From contig CAYYYP010000064.1 in NCBI GenBank assembly GCA_964475985.1, forward strand, positions 1 to 14,856: a DNA stretch of 14,856 bases, read 5' to 3'. The stretch comes from CAYYYP01 sp964475985. Lineage in GTDB: Bacteria > Bdellovibrionota > UBA1018 > CAYHWW01. This document shows, one piece after another, positions 1-7,013 of the stretch. Below the pieces are notes generated by a model that had not been told where the DNA came from, did not search any database, and saw only the letters and a list, made by a program, of their open reading frames with translations. The position numbers were made by a program, and so were the translations under genes. Positions within the stretch are counted from its first letter, which is position 1. Each line of letters opens with the position of its first letter.

Positions 1-2
1 AA

Positions 3-86
3 ATCGAAATCAGATTCTTTCCGCGGGATGGCAAGCCGACGCATTTGGAAATGAAACCACTCAAAGATATTTTCGGAAAATCGTAG
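3..86 (+). CDS. possible 3' end of an upstream gene (partial, 27 codons)
   Basis: Reading from base 3 gives an open stretch that stops at TAG 84-86 and translates to a charged, protein-like tail ending in PLKDIFGKS. Its second-codon-position composition (few G) looks slightly more like coding DNA than the competing frame. If real, it is the C-terminus of a gene whose body lies left of the window, with 32 bases between its stop and the ATG of the next gene. The competing reading is that the next gene is itself open to base 2 and simply starts outside the window. The two frames overlap, so they are unlikely both to be coding. I cannot assign a family from 27 residues. Confidence 0.35.
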   Translation: MEIRFFPRDGKPTHLEMKPLKDIFGKS

Positions 87-118
87 GTAGTCTAAATCAA
101 AGGTTAGGCCAGCCATTG

Positions 119-2512
119 ATGCTCAGGCTACGCGCGCGGATTAATGATCTTAAAGACTCATCGCGCCACTTAAACCAAGTGGATGAAAGTTTAAATATCG
201 TTGAAGCTGGGGCAACCGATCAAGCGCGTGCCATGCAGGCGTTTCACGAGCGCATTCTTTTGAAAATGAACAACTCAACTACCATGGTCGAATCCCTCAA
301 GAAAATTACCGGGATTTTAGCTTTGGGCCTAAGCCTAGACTTAACCGCGGTCTTCACCGATGGGAATTCAACTACGGCACTTCTCGCCACTGTTGCTCAC
401 CTGATGGGCTGGGTGAACCACGTTCCAGGCTTAAGCAGCTTGGCCTCCGATGCCGCAGCCTCTGCCCATTACTTCGCAGAAAATTGGGCGTTTAGCCGGC
501 TAGCTTTTGTGACTTCACTGGTGTGGAGCGTAAGGCCGCTCGCCACCTTTGCTGCCCACCGTTATTACAAACGCGCCGGGAAAACTTGGAACCAAGCTCA
601 AGCATTCTTTAATTGGGGTTTACGCAGTTTCGCTCATATGAACTACGCATTTCAAAAAGGAATTTGGGAAGGACTTTTGCGCCAGCGTAACGTCTACCGT
701 GCATTAAGCCTGGGTGTTCCTCTCTCAACTCCGGGGGTCTTTAACCATCCCCTTGCGTCTGCGGAAAGCTTAGCGGCCAATGCGGCAACAATAGAAACCC
801 ATGCCGAAGCCGCAAAACTCCGTCGCACCCGTGCGAAGGTTTTAGCCGCCATTCTTATAACCAAATCCAAGTTAAAATCTACGGCACCCATCGATCCCGT
901 CACTGTCATGCTTCTGCTTGAAGCGGCGGAAAAACGACCCCTTGTGACGCTATCAACAAATCTAATTGATGAGGCGGTATTTGGACCAACATTCCATGCG
1001 GCATGGTCTGCGCTTTTACCCGAGGTGGAAAATACCTTAAGCCAACTTGGCAGTGCCCCAGGTACGCAGGACATAAATGAAGCGGAAGTGACTCGCTATT
1101 TGGAAGTAATGAGCCCCATCCTTGAAAAACTTCAAAACTCTCCACGCATCGTTAGTTTACTGAAGGGTAAAGCAAACCAATTCGGAAATTGGATCGCGGG
1201 CGCTTTGGTGCCTAACTTAATTTTTGGCAAGGCTTGGTATGAACTTTTTAAAAAGTACAAATCCTTTGAGATTGATGTGCGAAACGCCGATTCGGCAAAT
1301 GTTCAGTACGTAAAGGATACCGACTTTTCACTTTTTACCTTTGCCGCAACGGCACCCGTAACCTTAGGCGCCGTATTCTCAAATGCTTCCGCTGCTCTGG
1401 AGACTGGGTTCTTCCAAACCCAACAGGTTTTTCTGAGTGCGGCTACGGGAGCGTTGGATGAAGTCACGACTACGCAAGTGAATAACGAGCTGCCAAATCC
1501 CTATGCGCCCGTGATCAGTCAAACCCTTAGGCGTGGTTTTTCTCATCGCAGTGATTCCGATCCTACGGCCGTAGGGCTTGGCCGGGAGCAAACACCATTA
1601 GAAGCGCTAAACTCAATTTGGACCACCATTTGGAATCCGAATGCAAAGGCTTCGTTTTTTGGCGGTTGGCTTGCGAACATCGACAATATTGGTGGCGGAT
1701 TCCAGGGCTTGTTTTTGGCCGGATGGTTAGGAAGATCCTTAGGGGTTTTTCTAAATCCCATAAGCTGGGCTCACATTGCCTCGCCATCCGCCACCGTCGC
1801 ATTGATGGGTTCCACGGCCCTTACGGCGGGACTAAAACAAGCAAATGTCATGGTGTCAAAACATGCGGTTCGTTACAGCGCCGCCGCCGGACTAAGTATT
1901 GGCTATTTTTTACCCTACATCCCGATCCTCTTTTCGTTAAACGCCATGAAGGACGCCGTGGCGGAAAACCAGCGCATCGTCGAAAATTTTGATCAGGCGC
2001 TTGATCTGTCTTTGCGGCTCAGGGATTTCGGTCTGCTTGAGGAAACCCGCCAAGGCCTAAAGATTTTGTATACGCAAAATGGCCAATCCCTTCCGCCAGA
2101 GTTTGAGTCTCCTATTTCAGACTGGCGGGCGGCGGAGGCCTTACAAACTTTTTTTATTGAACATCCTCCGCTTCCAACCGTACATTCCTTAGGGCTGGCT
2201 CGATTCATGAACACTTGGTTGGGTGCTGTGACGACAACGGCAATTTACCTTCAGACCAACCGCCTCATGTGGAACTCCCATGCGCCGGTCCTTCCTCAAT
2301 TGGGACGCAACTTAAGTTATTTGGCTGCGACTTGGATGGCTCTGACCATCGCAAGGCCCCTTGCCCTAGGCGTGGTTCGATTGGTCGCCGATACGAGAAC
2401 TCAAGGCGTGCGCCCCGCGGTTTTGGGGAGAGTGAGGGATTTGAAAAATGCCTGCCAGTGGGCACTAGGTACTTCTGGTGAGGCAATGAAAGATCCTGGT
2501 TCTCCTGACTAA
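119..2512 (+). CDS. large multi-pass membrane protein of unknown function
   Basis: I do not recognise this protein. From ATG 119 it is 797 residues; a TTG lies directly before at 116, and the frame is also open back to base 2, so the true start could lie outside the window. No strong ribosome site precedes 119 (only a weak AGGTTAGG at 101-108). The first 60 residues are charged and probably helical. Hydrophobic stretches that could span the membrane lie near residues 63-80, 126-147, 356-371, 403-423, 525-546, 555-573, 585-608 and 730-756, separated by long hydrophilic segments, so it is probably an inner-membrane protein with large soluble loops. No signal peptide, nucleotide-binding motif or catalytic motif is visible. 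The segment around residue 600 (GYFLPYIPILF) faintly recalls DotA/TraY-type secretion proteins, but nothing else supports that. dps follows 64 bases downstream. Confidence 0.8.
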   Translation: MLRLRARINDLKDSSRHLNQVDESLNIVEAGATDQARAMQAFHERILLKMNNSTTMVESLKKITGILALGLSLDLTAVFTDGNSTTALLATVAHLMGWVNHVPGLSSLASDAAASAHYFAENWAFSRLAFVTSLVWSVRPLATFAAHRYYKRAGKTWNQAQAFFNWGLRSFAHMNYAFQKGIWEGLLRQRNVYRALSLGVPLSTPGVFNHPLASAESLAANAATIETHAEAAKLRRTRAKVLAAILITKSKLKSTAPIDPVTVMLLLEAAEKRPLVTLSTNLIDEAVFGPTFHAAWSALLPEVENTLSQLGSAPGTQDINEAEVTRYLEVMSPILEKLQNSPRIVSLLKGKANQFGNWIAGALVPNLIFGKAWYELFKKYKSFEIDVRNADSANVQYVKDTDFSLFTFAATAPVTLGAVFSNASAALETGFFQTQQVFLSAATGALDEVTTTQVNNELPNPYAPVISQTLRRGFSHRSDSDPTAVGLGREQTPLEALNSIWTTIWNPNAKASFFGGWLANIDNIGGGFQGLFLAGWLGRSLGVFLNPISWAHIASPSATVALMGSTALTAGLKQANVMVSKHAVRYSAAAGLSIGYFLPYIPILFSLNAMKDAVAENQRIVENFDQALDLSLRLRDFGLLEETRQGLKILYTQNGQSLPPEFESPISDWRAAEALQTFFIEHPPLPTVHSLGLARFMNTWLGAVTTTAIYLQTNRLMWNSHAPVLPQLGRNLSYLAATWMALTIARPLALGVVRLVADTRTQGVRPAVLGRVRDLKNACQWALGTSGEAMKDPGSPD

Positions 2513-2517
2513 TAACC

Positions 2518-2538
2518 CCAAAATCCCGCATTTTTTGG
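2518..2538 (+). terminator. weak hairpin between the membrane-protein gene and dps
   Basis: CCAAAA (2518-2523) can pair with TTTTGG (2533-2538) across a 9-base loop. The stem is short and A/T-rich and no T-run follows it, so it is at best a weak or partial terminator and could be chance. Confidence 0.2.
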
Positions 2539-2576
2539 TATCCATGGCCTAGATTCACTAAAAGGAGATCACGACC

Positions 2577-3047
2577 ATGTTAATCAATATCGGAATTTCA
2601 GAAAATGACCGAAAATCCATCGCAAGCGAGCTTTCAAAGCTACTCGCTGATTCGTACACGCTTTACCTCAAGACCCATAATTTTCATTGGAACGTCACGG
2701 GCCCCATGTTTCAGACACTTCACCTCATGTTTGAGCAACAATATACTGAGCTTTCCACGGCCGTGGATCTTATTGCAGAACGCATTCGAGCGTTGGGGGT
2801 ATACGCGCCAGCAACCTATCGTGAGTTTTCAAAACTCACTTCGATCAAGGAGTCCGATGGCGTGCCTAACTCCCGTGAAATGATTCAACAATTAGTAGAT
2901 GCTCATGAGGCAGTTATCCGTACTGCGAGAGCAGCCTTTGCTGCCGTTGAGAAAGCTAGCGATGAAGCTTCAGCTGATTTATTAACGCAGCGCATGCAAC
3001 TTCACGAAAAAACCGCATGGATGTTACGCAGTCTTTTAGAGAGCTAA
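2577..3047 (+). CDS. dps: Dps-family DNA-binding ferritin (mini-ferritin)
   Basis: Dps proteins form a 12-subunit shell in the cytoplasm that oxidises Fe(II), usually with hydrogen peroxide, and stores the ferric mineral, protecting DNA from Fenton chemistry; some also bind DNA. The 156-residue length is typical. The family signature is clear: THNFHWNVTGPMF at 33-45, with ferroxidase ligands that align with E. coli Dps at His37, His49, Asp64 and Glu68 (E. coli His51, His63, Asp78, Glu82) and Glu53 in place of E. coli Asp67. The N-terminus is short and not lysine-rich, so DNA binding of the E. coli type is doubtful (inference). The start is fixed by a strong ribosome site, AAAGGAG at 2561-2567, nine bases before ATG. 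No OxyR- or Fur-like site was recognised upstream. A strong hairpin follows the stop codon. Confidence 0.95.
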   Translation: MLINIGISENDRKSIASELSKLLADSYTLYLKTHNFHWNVTGPMFQTLHLMFEQQYTELSTAVDLIAERIRALGVYAPATYREFSKLTSIKESDGVPNSREMIQQLVDAHEAVIRTARAAFAAVEKASDEASADLLTQRMQLHEKTAWMLRSLLES

Positions 3048-3058
3048 TCTGAGAATAC

Positions 3059-3109
3059 CTCCACGCAAAAAATTGTAGGCACATCGGTCCTATTGATTTT
3101 TGCGTGGAG
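3059..3109 (+). repeat. perfect 13-bp inverted repeat after dps (possible terminator)
   Basis: CTCCACGCAAAAA (3059-3071) is exactly complementary to TTTTTGCGTGGAG (3097-3109) across a 25-base loop, and TAGG/CCTA (3076-3079 and 3089-3092) can add an inner stem. It begins 12 bases after the dps stop. The 3' arm carries a T5 run inside the stem but no T-run follows, so it is not a textbook intrinsic terminator; it may still end or stabilise the dps transcript. A 10-bp palindrome, GTCAATTGAC (3109-3118), abuts it. Confidence 0.7.
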
Positions 3110-3150
3110 TCAATTGACCTGCTGCATTAATCCGAGTTAAGTGCCCACTT

Positions 3151-4056
3151 ATGACACGCAAGCAAGTTTTTTTGGGGTATTTCTTGTCGGCATTTTGTCT
3201 TTTTCTATCGCACCTAGAGACGGTGCGAGCGACTCCAGTCAGTCCAACGGCATTTCAATATTTTAGTTTGAGGGTACAGTCCCAGGATATGGTTTCCGAA
3301 GCAGTACATAGCGAGCTTTCAAAGGAACTCGCTACCGGAGGATTTACCGATGTTCTCACGGGGCCTTGCGAGAGATTACTCATGACAGAAATTCCGGCCG
3401 AGCGTGCACTCAGGGAATCCATTAGAATCAGTCGGCAAAATCCCGACGGAACCACAACATACTTCGACCAAAACGAAGACCAGTATCCTGAACTCATGAT
3501 TCCTCTCACATTCAACCGAGCAGCTTTGGCGATGGATAGCCTTGTCCCTTCGGGCAGTGTCTCGGATGCTGATCAAGCGCAATTCGCCCGGAAATTTTTT
3601 GTTTATCGGTTGTCCCGCTATTTAACGGCTTGCGCCATTACAGGCACGGCCCCTGAAGAAAAAATATTTAAAAGTGAGTTGGGGCAGAAGCTAGTCGGTA
3701 CTCTGTGGCGATGGGTCACCCAGCGCGCGCACATGTCCATTAAACCTAAAAGCATAGATGCTTTTCGTGTACTTTACGGTGGTTTTTTCACCAACCAGCG
3801 TTCGGCCGAAGAGTTTCTCCGAGAGGTGATAAAAAATGAAGCCTTCCAACAAACGCATTCGGAAATTCAACTAATAGCTTTTGAACGGCTCGTGGATCGA
3901 GCCCTAGATACCAGTAATGGGCGAGTTATTGATGAACAGGTCATAACCGGATTAACCGATTATGTAAGTGCGGTGTTGAGCAATCTGCAAAATCCTACCC
4001 AACAGGCCGCCCTTCGGTTGAGGGAAAATCGCGCACGGGTTCTTTTCCAAAATTAG
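3151..4056 (+). CDS. exported protein of unknown function, 301 residues
   Basis: I recognise no family. The N-terminus is a classical Sec signal peptide: basic start (MTRK), hydrophobic core at about residues 6-20 and a likely signal peptidase I cleavage after Val-Arg-Ala at residue 27. The mature part is soluble, mixed helical and charged, with two cysteines (in GPCERL and LTACAIT) that could form one disulfide in the periplasm. No membrane segment, repeat or catalytic motif is evident. No good Shine-Dalgarno sequence precedes ATG 3151; the signal peptide is the main support for the start. A TTGACC hexamer at 3114-3119 resembles a -35 box but has no matching -10 box. The gene stands between the dps hairpin and the J-domain gene, with 74 bases to the latter. 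Confidence 0.8.
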   Translation: MTRKQVFLGYFLSAFCLFLSHLETVRATPVSPTAFQYFSLRVQSQDMVSEAVHSELSKELATGGFTDVLTGPCERLLMTEIPAERALRESIRISRQNPDGTTTYFDQNEDQYPELMIPLTFNRAALAMDSLVPSGSVSDADQAQFARKFFVYRLSRYLTACAITGTAPEEKIFKSELGQKLVGTLWRWVTQRAHMSIKPKSIDAFRVLYGGFFTNQRSAEEFLREVIKNEAFQQTHSEIQLIAFERLVDRALDTSNGRVIDEQVITGLTDYVSAVLSNLQNPTQQAALRLRENRARVLFQN

Positions 4057-4130
4057 ATTAGTAAACTTAAACCATTTGCTGTGATGCCGTCCTTGTGAAT
4101 TGCCTAACCTTTCGCTAGAATCCGGCGTCT

Positions 4131-5138
4131 ATGGCTGGGCATATTCGACGAAAACAGGTTCAAAAGAGGCGTGCTCCGGGCCCGTCCGGGGTAGTGCCTT
4201 CCGCAAGTCGTGCGCTAATGGTGATGGAGCAGGCACCATTGCGCAGAGCTGCAATTGCAGAATGTTTTGCCATGCAAAAAAAACTCGACGCCGTTCGCCT
4301 GGAAGCTAAGGAATATGAGGATCAGGACGAACCTGTTTTTCGGAATTGGTTTCTAACCTTGTTCGAAGATGAAATTAAAAAACTACGGACATTGGAAAAC
4401 GTCATCTCCGAGAAGGAAGTTCTCCTGGAGGCCATGAAGGAGCGTATTCTCTTGGAAGGCTTGAGTCCTAAACAGGCTTACCGGGAAGTGATGGATGAAT
4501 TTCATGAGTCCCAAGTCCAAGAGTCTTTCCAGTGGGATCATGGACAGCCAGAGGATGATGATGCCGCCGCCGGAAGCGAAGGTGGCTTTCATGATGAAAC
4601 GCGCCAGAGTTTCGAAGAGGCTGAAAAGCCCAGAGAATCCCGCCGACGAAAAAAAGACGAACCGAAAGTAGATTCCTTAAAACAGCTTTACCGAACTCTA
4701 GCCCGTACTTTGCACCCAGACCTCAACGGGGAACTCACGGATGAACAGCGTAGTCTTTGGCTTCAGGTTCAGGAAGCCTACGAAAAGGGAGATCTTGCCA
4801 GGCTCCGGGCGATTGCCGTTTCGGTACAAATTACGGAAGGAAATGTTTCAGAAGACGTTCAAGTTTCATCGCTGTGGATGACCTACGAGCATCTGAAAAA
4901 ATCTTACGGCAAACATCTGCAACACCATGCCAGGCTTAAAAAATTACCAGGCTGGAAGTTCGCTGCCAAATCTACGCGCGACCGCACCATGCTTGAGAAA
5001 AAATTACGGGTGGCTATGAGTGTCGATCTTGAGTCGGCGGAAACTCATCTTGAAAACCTAGAAGCTATTCTGGACGAAATCGCGCATACGTCCGCAAAGC
5101 GGGGTCGGCGAAGTCCTTTCCGGAAAGACGATTTTTAA
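4131..5138 (+). CDS. J-domain-like protein (DnaJ-related, HPD motif)
   Basis: This is a 335-residue cytoplasmic protein. Residues 1-30 are basic and proline-rich. Residues 40-125 are helical and probably coiled coil. Residues 125-180 are an acidic then basic low-complexity linker. A reduced J-domain lies at about 181-228: helix II (LKQLYRTLARTL), the HPD motif at 195-197, then a helix with W210, AY 216-217 and GD 220-221. Helices after 245 complete the protein. HPD is the motif by which J proteins stimulate the ATPase of Hsp70 (DnaK), so a co-chaperone role is likely, but the partner and client are unknown. The zinc-finger and C-terminal substrate domains of true DnaJ are absent, and helix I of the J-domain is not clear. 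No ribosome site is visible before ATG 4131; ATG 4218 is an alternative start. Confidence 0.78.
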   Translation: MAGHIRRKQVQKRRAPGPSGVVPSASRALMVMEQAPLRRAAIAECFAMQKKLDAVRLEAKEYEDQDEPVFRNWFLTLFEDEIKKLRTLENVISEKEVLLEAMKERILLEGLSPKQAYREVMDEFHESQVQESFQWDHGQPEDDDAAAGSEGGFHDETRQSFEEAEKPRESRRRKKDEPKVDSLKQLYRTLARTLHPDLNGELTDEQRSLWLQVQEAYEKGDLARLRAIAVSVQITEGNVSEDVQVSSLWMTYEHLKKSYGKHLQHHARLKKLPGWKFAAKSTRDRTMLEKKLRVAMSVDLESAETHLENLEAILDEIAHTSAKRGRRSPFRKDDF

Positions 5139-5166
5139 TCATCGAATTCAATTGGCGATGTCGGCA

Positions 5167-5460
5167 TTACCGTTTTTTGTCGCGATTAAATGTTACGCCT
5201 GATTTTGGCTCGAAGCCCTGGTTTTGCTCTTTTCCTTTAATTTCACTTTGCTCAGAAGTTTGCCGCGTGAACTCGTCATCATTTGCCGAATCGTTTCGGG
5301 CATTATCGTGATTTGAAAGCACCCGGGGTTTTTGCAGAGGTTCGGCCGCTTTTCCCTGGCTAATTCTGGTGCTTGGAGAAGTTTGCGTAGAACGGCGTTC
5401 TTCATTCGCAATGTTTTCTTTTTTATCCGACGCTTCTTTTTTGTTGATATCGTTTGGCAT
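5167..5460 (-). CDS. small, highly hydrophilic protein of unknown function (97 residues)
   Basis: The protein starts MPNDINKKEASDKKEN and is rich in Lys, Glu, Asn, Ser and Gln, with almost no hydrophobic segment, so it is probably disordered or a small basic/acidic adaptor. No family is recognised. The frame is open further upstream (to 5562), but this start is chosen because an AGAGGAG ribosome site sits four bases before it; the upstream extension has a different, hydrophobic composition. It lies 166 bases downstream of hmgA on the same strand and could share its transcript. It ends 28 bases from the stop of the convergent J-domain gene. Confidence 0.6.
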   Translation of the reverse strand: MPNDINKKEASDKKENIANEERRSTQTSPSTRISQGKAAEPLQKPRVLSNHDNARNDSANDDEFTRQTSEQSEIKGKEQNQGFEPKSGVTFNRDKKR

Positions 5461-5464
5461 AGGG

Positions 5465-5471
5465 CTCCTCT
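5465..5471 (-). promoter_or_regulatory. ribosome binding site setting the start of the 97-residue protein
   Basis: On the minus strand this reads AGAGGAG and is followed by CCCT and ATG (5460-5458). It is one of the best Shine-Dalgarno matches in the window, and it favours this start over the longer reading of the same frame from 5562. Confidence 0.6.
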
Positions 5472-5626
5472 CAATGCAGCGACGAAACGAGAATAAAGCA
5501 AAGAGCATGCCGAGATATCTTAACGATGTCAGGGACAGTACGGAAGAATTTCCAGGGTGCAACGGGGGTTAAAGGATAAAATTTCCTGCATAGTGCGCAA
5601 AATGTTTTAAACTACGGCCACGCGCT

Positions 5627-6925
5627 TTAAGGTTTTTTGGGGTCAAAGCCGCATTTTAAGGTTTTCCAGCAATCTAAATAATCCGTCTGTCGAAGAGGCG
5701 AAGACAATGAAACCGAAGTTGCCGCGTAGGGATAACGGCTTTCAAACATGAAGGCCAATGTTTGGCCAACGTATTGTGGCTTTAGTTCCACTGTACTTGC
5801 CTTTTCAAACACCGATGCTTCTGGGCCATGGGCAGACATGCAATTATGCAAACTGCTACCTCCCGGGACAAAGCCTTTTTCTTTGGCATCGTAAACCCCG
5901 TGGATTAGCCCCATGAATTCACTCATGATGTTCCGATGAAAGTAGGGGGGGCGAAAAGTGTTTTCGGCAACCATCCAACGCGGAGGAAAAATGACGAAGT
6001 CGACATTTGCCGTGCCACTGCGTTCAGAAGGTGAGGTGAGGACCGTAAAAATAGAAGGATCTGGATGATCAAAGCTAACGGTATTGATGGTCTGAAATTT
6101 AGTGAGATCATATTTATAAGGTGCATAATTTCCGTGCCACGCAACCACATCGAGCGGTGAATGATTAAGCTTCGCTGACCACAAAAAATCCTGATACTTC
6201 GCGATTAATTTGAAGCTTCCGTTTGCTTCCGAGTAACTTGCGGTTGGATATAAAAAATCTCGGGGGTTCGCTAACCCATTTGCGCCAATGGGGCCAAGTT
6301 CCGGCAAACGCAGTGGGGCGCCAAAATTTTCGCAAACGTATCCTTTGGCTTCTGCCTCAAGCAAACGCACCTGAAACTTTATGCCTCGCGGTACTACAAG
6401 AATTTCTGAAGGTTTAGCTTCAAGAACTCCAAATTCCGTAAGTAACCTTAATCCTCCGAGCTGGGGCACGATGAGCAATTCGCCGTCGGCATTATAAAAA
6501 AACCGATCGGTCATGGATAGATTACATGCGTAGAGGTGAACCGCCGATCCCGTTTGGGTCTTAAGCTCGCCACTCACGACCCAGGTTTTTAAGCCATCAA
6601 TAAAATCAGTTTGACCTTCGGGTGGACGCAGGGGATCCCAGCGCATTTGATCGGGCGAGGGCGGGGTGTTCGTGGCCGTTGGGCCCCCAAACTGAGCTTG
6701 GTGATAAATCTCAAACGGAGAATGCATGACCGAGGGTCTCATCCGGTAAACCCAGCTTCTGAGATTTTCACCCCGGGGGGCGGTAAAGGCCGATCCGCTC
6801 AATTGTTCTGCGTAAAGGCCGTACGGCGCTCGCTGGGGTGAATTTTGCCCCTTAGGCAGGGCGCCTGGCAGGCTCTCGGTCTCAAAATGGCTTCCAAACC
6901 CAGATAGGTACGCGACGTTTTTCAT
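5627..6925 (-). CDS. hmgA: homogentisate 1,2-dioxygenase
   Basis: This enzyme opens the ring of homogentisate with O2 to give 4-maleylacetoacetate, the central step of tyrosine and phenylalanine catabolism, using a non-haem Fe(II). The 432-residue length is standard, and the whole chain resembles the human enzyme, from YLSGFG and LYAEQLSGSAFT at the N-terminus onward. The iron ligands are His330, Glu336 (in FHRNIMSEFMG) and His366 (in AHGPEA), matching human His335, Glu341 and His371. His287 in FDHPDPSIF matches human His292, and His360 matches human His365. The start agrees with the family, but the ribosome site is poor and overlaps a palindrome (6926-6938). The usual partner genes (maleylacetoacetate isomerase, fumarylacetoacetase, 4-hydroxyphenylpyruvate dioxygenase) are not in this window. 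It diverges from the 956-residue protein gene across 88 bases. Confidence 0.97.
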   Translation of the reverse strand: MKNVAYLSGFGSHFETESLPGALPKGQNSPQRAPYGLYAEQLSGSAFTAPRGENLRSWVYRMRPSVMHSPFEIYHQAQFGGPTATNTPPSPDQMRWDPLRPPEGQTDFIDGLKTWVVSGELKTQTGSAVHLYACNLSMTDRFFYNADGELLIVPQLGGLRLLTEFGVLEAKPSEILVVPRGIKFQVRLLEAEAKGYVCENFGAPLRLPELGPIGANGLANPRDFLYPTASYSEANGSFKLIAKYQDFLWSAKLNHSPLDVVAWHGNYAPYKYDLTKFQTINTVSFDHPDPSIFTVLTSPSERSGTANVDFVIFPPRWMVAENTFRPPYFHRNIMSEFMGLIHGVYDAKEKGFVPGGSSLHNCMSAHGPEASVFEKASTVELKPQYVGQTLAFMFESRYPYAATSVSLSSPLRQTDYLDCWKTLKCGFDPKKP

Positions 6926-6938
6926 AAAGACAGTCTTT
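6926..6938. promoter_or_regulatory. palindrome abutting the hmgA start codon (possible operator)
   Basis: AAAGAC-A-GTCTTT is a perfect 6-bp inverted repeat around one base and touches the hmgA ATG. It lies just downstream of the proposed hmgA promoter, in the place where a repressor or an RNA fold would block transcription or ribosome entry. Chance occurrence is possible; no regulator gene is adjacent. Confidence 0.35.
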
Positions 6939-6948
6939 CAATAAAAAA

Positions 6949-6976
6949 ATTGTAATGCCAATTCTAAACTTGTCCT
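6949..6976 (-). promoter_or_regulatory. candidate hmgA promoter
   Basis: On the minus strand AGGACA (6976-6971) and TACAAT (6954-6949) are separated by 16 bases. The -10 box matches five of six consensus sigma-70 positions and the -35 box four of six. The transcript would start near 6942, giving a leader of under 20 bases that contains the 6926-6938 palindrome. Confidence 0.35.
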
Positions 6977-7013
6977 CAATATCCAGGGCTTCTCCACCGA
7001 TACGAAGAAGGCC

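Noticed and set aside
694..1074. 126-codon open frame on the minus strand inside the membrane-protein gene
   Set aside because: It lies fully inside a longer frame with continuous protein-like sequence, has no ribosome site and has a Ser/Arg/Ala-rich antisense composition.
1900..1960. DotA/TraY secretion-protein identity for the membrane protein
   Set aside because: Only a short YFLPYIPILF-like stretch matches; the spans that should follow it in that family are not there and no other secretion gene is nearby.
1618..1992. 124-codon open frame on the plus strand in another frame of the membrane-protein gene
   Set aside because: The translation is rich in His, Arg, Cys and Trp, as out-of-frame sequence usually is, and overlaps a better gene throughout.
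5139..5178. Terminator between the convergent J-domain and small-protein genes
   Set aside because: CATCG/CGATG makes only a 5-bp stem without a T-run, and the CGG/CCG stem before the T6 run is only 3 bp.
5461..5562. N-terminal extension of the 97-residue protein back to 5562
   Set aside because: The extension differs in composition, and the AGAGGAG ribosome site lies inside it just before the chosen ATG.
5369..5572. 67-codon plus-strand frame opposite the small minus-strand gene
   Set aside because: No ribosome site; the minus-strand reading has a strong one and a more coherent composition.
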